A DNA stretch of 64,000 nucleotides from positions 193,068,001-193,132,000 of the forward strand of contig JBITNC010000001.1 in NCBI GenBank assembly GCA_050084985.1, given 5' to 3'. The DNA comes from Nageia nagi. Lineage: Eukaryota > Pinophyta. Of the stretch, positions 60,204-64,000 are shown in pieces. The notes beneath the pieces are model-generated. The model did no database searches. It was given only the letters and a program-made list of their open reading frames with translations, and was not told the origin of the DNA. How positions within the stretch are numbered: the stretch's first letter is position 1; each line of letters opens with the position of its first letter. The position numbers and the translations under genes were made by a program.

Positions 60204-62949
60204 TGTAGCATTCCACCTACTTCTTATTCTAAGCAACACTTCATTTCCAACCTTGATTCCAACTTCACAAATCTTAAAAATTCAAACATTTTTTATTTAG
60301 AATAAACATTCGAATGGTCTAGGAATGGACTAGAAAATCCACATGAGCATGTTAATGCTATTAGCTACCAGCACCCATATGATAAGATTGGTAGAATCTC
60401 AAATAACCAAATTTGATTGAAAACTTTTTGGTGTTCACTTCTCAATGCTCGTCCCATTGGAAGATGCCCCATAGATGACCCAACCATTCTCATCTATGAA
60501 TTATGCAATGAATATTTTTGTCACCACATTATGGTTTCCTTCTTGGGCCCCATATCACCCAAGAGAATGCTTGTACATAAGGTTAAACATCTTCACCTGA
60601 TATATGACCTTCTGATTCATAGACATAGATAGATTGTCCTAGGCAATCATCAATATGAAAAGGGTAGCTTCATCACCTATGGAAAAATTGTCATACTCCT
60701 ATTTACTAAACTATGCATAGTATGAATACTAGTTACTCTTATGCAATAACCATAGTTTTATCTATTTTTACCTTCATCTAACAACCTATTGAGGATATGA
60801 GACACTAGCCTATCCATATCTATTGATTAGGCTTACCATGGAGTCTAACATCCCCATGACCATATCTTGGGGAGCCATGGGTATTGGATTAATAATACCC
60901 TAAGTGGTTTGTTTGGTCTACTAAGTTTTAAAGTAGAATTATGAGTAAGACTATACCCATACCATCATCTTAGGAATAATCATTTTTTTTGGATCAATTA
61001 TTAAAATTCTAGGTTTTATGCTTGAGGCAAGTAATAAACAATTAAATTTCAAATAAACCACTTATCACATTAGTGATTGTATCTAATATTCAAAAGTAAT
61101 TAATTCATCAAACTTACTCAATAAGTTTTCTAATAAGTGTAATTATGAAATATCAAGAACATTCATCAATACTATGCTATATTCATGAAAAGAATTCAAA
61201 ACATGTTAGAGAATAAATGACTACCAAGGAATCATGATGTAAGATAATTAAGATATATTTTCTTGTCCTATAACAAACCAAGTTCATCTATATTTCATCT
61301 AGTTTTTCTTTGAAAGTTCTATCAATTTAGTGTTCAAGCAATACTTGACTAGATTGTCTAATGATATCATTTGATGAATACCACTCATTCAAGGCCTTAC
61401 TTCCATATTTATTTAGATTTAAACTTATTACACATAAGGTATGTCCATATCCTAATACTTGGATTAGGTTAGTGCTAACTTCTATCTATTTTTAGATAAT
61501 ATTTTAAGGTTAGGATATCATCCCCTTATTTTATTTACCTGGAAACCATATGTCATCACTAATTTGCATCATGACTTTGACCTATCTATATCTTAGATGC
61601 GTAGCCCATACTTGATTATTTATTATTTAAAATGTCTCAAGACACTTTTAATTTCCAATGATGAACTATTCATGCCCTTGAGAATCTTTTATGATATCTC
61701 TTAATCTATGTATTACGTTTCTAATTTACTTAGTTGGTTTTACTTGATACATCATCCACATCTACCTCAATACTTTTTAGAATCTATTTTTATAAAGGAA
61801 CTCTCCAACTTAGTCAAGTCTTTTGTGACAAAGCATATCAACATTTAATTGTTTATAAAGGAATAGTACATCATAATATGTATAGAACCTTACTTTTACA
61901 TATAATAAGGTATCACATCAAGTCATTGGACATAGATTACATAACATCCAATATAGTTCTACACATTAAATAAAGCCACATTTAGAAATTCATAATATCC
62001 TTCACATTAATTGTTTCTTCCATCTTGGTGTGTCATATTAGGGTTTATGATTATTGAACAACTTGCAACGACCCTTTTTACATGAATATTATCAACTTGT
62101 AGGGATTCTTCATCACCATCCTTATCTTTGATGAGTCTTCATCCACTTGCCATTATCCTCGAGCATGCATCCATCCAAGAGAACTAAGATGATATGGAAT
62201 TGAGTAATAAGATTTAGTAAGATTTATATTAGGATTAGGAAAAATCTTTAGAATTATGAAATGCATCCTACCCTAGGTGCAAACATACAAATCTATTCAA
62301 GAATTACTTTGCATTGATATCAATAGGTTTTATGTGTCATTAGAGACTATCTATCATCCTTGATCATGGAATCTAATAACATTCCACATGCATCATCCCA
62401 TTTCATTCATTATTCAACTTTTAAAATAATATCATTTCAAACAATACTCCATTCTGATCTTGATAGGTTCTAGTTCTCATCAAGAGACTACCTATCTTCC
62501 TCGATCATGTAATTAAAAGAAAAGTATTACACCAATACACATAACATAGGAATAACCATTTCCTAAGCAAGATCTAATCAAATTATACTAAGTTATTTTG
62601 ATTCAATCATTCAAAACAATTTCCCATTCCTAATCTTCAAAGGTTTTCAACTACCTCTCATCATTCTTGGATCACTACAAAATCACTATTTACATTATCC
62701 ATTTTTGAGATCATTTATTCTTTCACAACACATATAGTAATCAAAGAAACTTTGTATAATAAGCTAATTATGAAAAAATTTTCATTTCATAGTAAGAAAC
62801 TCATTTTCATGTAACAACATCCTTCTTTGTACCCTATGATTATGAATAGTAATCTTTTCTCTTGTAATAGCATTTCTAACTTAAAAATATTGAAAACTTC
62901 ATTAATTTCCATAATGTGGTATCACTTCTCACAAGGGCCCATGAGTTGT
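60204..62949. other. Possible gypsy-2 5' LTR and unassigned sequence
   Basis: The left part should be the 5' LTR of gypsy-2 if the PBS is right, but no matching 3' LTR was found. No gene is recognised. 62312-62680 carries three imperfect copies of a phrase around 'gagactacctatcttcctcg' spaced about 140-180 bp apart. Confidence 0.35.
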
Positions 62950-64000
62950 AAATGAACATATTAATCCAAGGAGATCTATGAATAAAATTCCTTATTGAAA
63001 AGTAAACAGATGGATACTATGAAGGGTATTGTGAGTTGTATGCCCTGATCAAAATGAGTATGTCTTATTATTTGATGAAATGCTTCATCAAATACAAGAA
63101 TGACATGGAACCTATGAATTGTTTGATAAAATTTCTTTGCTTACTACATATCTAGAATGGATAGTTCTATGAGATGTTTGATAAAATGCTTCATCCAAAG
63201 CAATCTTTTGTAATACTTAAATTGCATTATGATAAATGCCTCATCAAAATGCATTCAATGAAGGTGTTAACAAGGTATTGAAAAAATGCATCTTTAAATG
63301 TAGTATAGGGGTGCAAGGTTATTTTATTAATAGCTTCAGATTTGTTTGACAAATGCTCCATTGAGTGCGATCCTGGGAGCATGAGGTAGAAACACTGATA
63401 TCCCATGAATTATTTGAAAAAGTGACTCATTAAATGCAATCTCAGGGGCATAATTATGGACATGTTATATGTTGAAAAGGGGATGGAAATTTATTTGAAA
63501 AAATACCCCATCATGTGTCATCTCAAGAGGTAAAGCAAAGATATCATTAGCCTCAGGATTGTTTGACAAAATACCCCATCGAGCATAGTCCTAGGAGCAC
63601 AACCCAAATACAAGGAAATTGCTACAAATTGATTAACAAAATGCCTCATCAATTTCAGTTCGCTAGTAGGTTTGAAATAAAATGGTGAATTTAAAAAGAC
63701 CTAAAAATTATTTAACAAAATGCTTCATTGAAGAACAATATCATGTAATGATCGCATGATATACAAAAAATAGTACCTTGAAAGGGACTCTAAATTTCTT
63801 GATAAAATATCCCAACTATATAAAAACCCATTGAATAATTTGACAAAATGCCTCCTTAATTTTTGCTTGGCAACATTGGAAGGCATCAAGGATTGTTTTA
63901 TAACATGCTTCTTCAAAGCGTAGTCTAATGCAATGATCATAGGATATGAGAAAGGGTGATGCACTGAAAGGGGCTTAAAATAAATTGGATAAAGTGGCTT
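62950..64000 (+). pseudogene. PPR pseudogene, running off the window
   Basis: On the plus strand 'tttgataaaatgcttcat' and variants (FDKMPH) recur at least twelve times from 63071 to 63896, 42-84 bp apart. FDKMP followed by SWNAMI-like text is the end of an S- or P-type PPR motif; near 63920 the sequence reads SNAMIIGYEKG. Spacing is shorter and less regular than a 93- or 105-bp motif, with many stops and shifts, so the array is decayed by small deletions. The opposite-strand ORF at 63725-63964 is an antisense by-product. Confidence 0.65.

Noticed and set aside
63725-63964. 79-codon minus-strand ORF
   Set aside because: Antisense to plus-strand PPR motif remnants (its HFVK and KHVIK phrases are the reverse of the FDKM-like repeats).

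Overview
This is nuclear DNA from a plant with a large, AT-rich, repeat-filled genome. Two things show this. There are plant-type PPR arrays, and nearly everything else is LTR retrotransposon or plant En/Spm-type transposon sequence, with tRNA-iMet-type primer sites, GT-AG introns and nested insertions. The style (old heavily mutated elements, PPR repeats of PLS type, an En/Spm 'Ptta' transposase) would fit a gymnosperm, but the species cannot be fixed from the sequence. I see no intact host gene and no tRNA or rRNA gene.

Layout. 345-2490 (minus) is a decayed tandem array of about seven 296-bp PPR units. 2641-13380 (plus) is an En/Spm (Ptta) transposase pseudogene with four recognisable introns. 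It is cut in two by copia-A, an 8.6-kb Ty1/copia element (3663-12253, target duplication TTATA). 13381-16498 is diverged non-coding repeats ending in a CATATG-rich minisatellite. Copia-B (16529-21784, minus) sits inside an AT/CATA microsatellite. A CACTA-like terminus ends at 22323. 22324-28765 holds no recognisable gene except faint minus-strand coding-like sequence near its right end.

28771-32108 is the most notable unit: LTR-E, a 3.3-kb LTR retrotransposon with two 315-bp LTRs that I read as identical and a perfect TTAGG duplication. It has no recognisable gag or pol, but carries an uninterrupted 414-codon acidic, Cys-containing ORF of unknown function (the longest ORF in the window) that continues in frame past its stop. 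33480-38150 (minus) is a decayed Ty3/gypsy element. 39645-41087 is an unrecognised broken gene. Copia-C (41088-46284, plus) follows.

48503-60203 (minus) is a second Ty3/gypsy element, split inside gag by copia-D (49950-58647), a second member of the copia-A family. Copia-D in turn holds a 269-bp SMART-type small LTR retrotransposon (53180-53448, 64-bp LTRs, target duplication AAACT). 62950-64000 (plus) is another PPR pseudogene running off the window.

All coding sequences except the LTR-E ORF are broken. Most premature stops in the copia and unknown genes are one C-to-T or G-to-A change from CAA, CAG, CGA or TGG, which suggests decay driven by cytosine methylation. Insertion order can be read from the nesting: gypsy-2, then copia-D, then SMART; transposase, then copia-A; LTR-E is the youngest.
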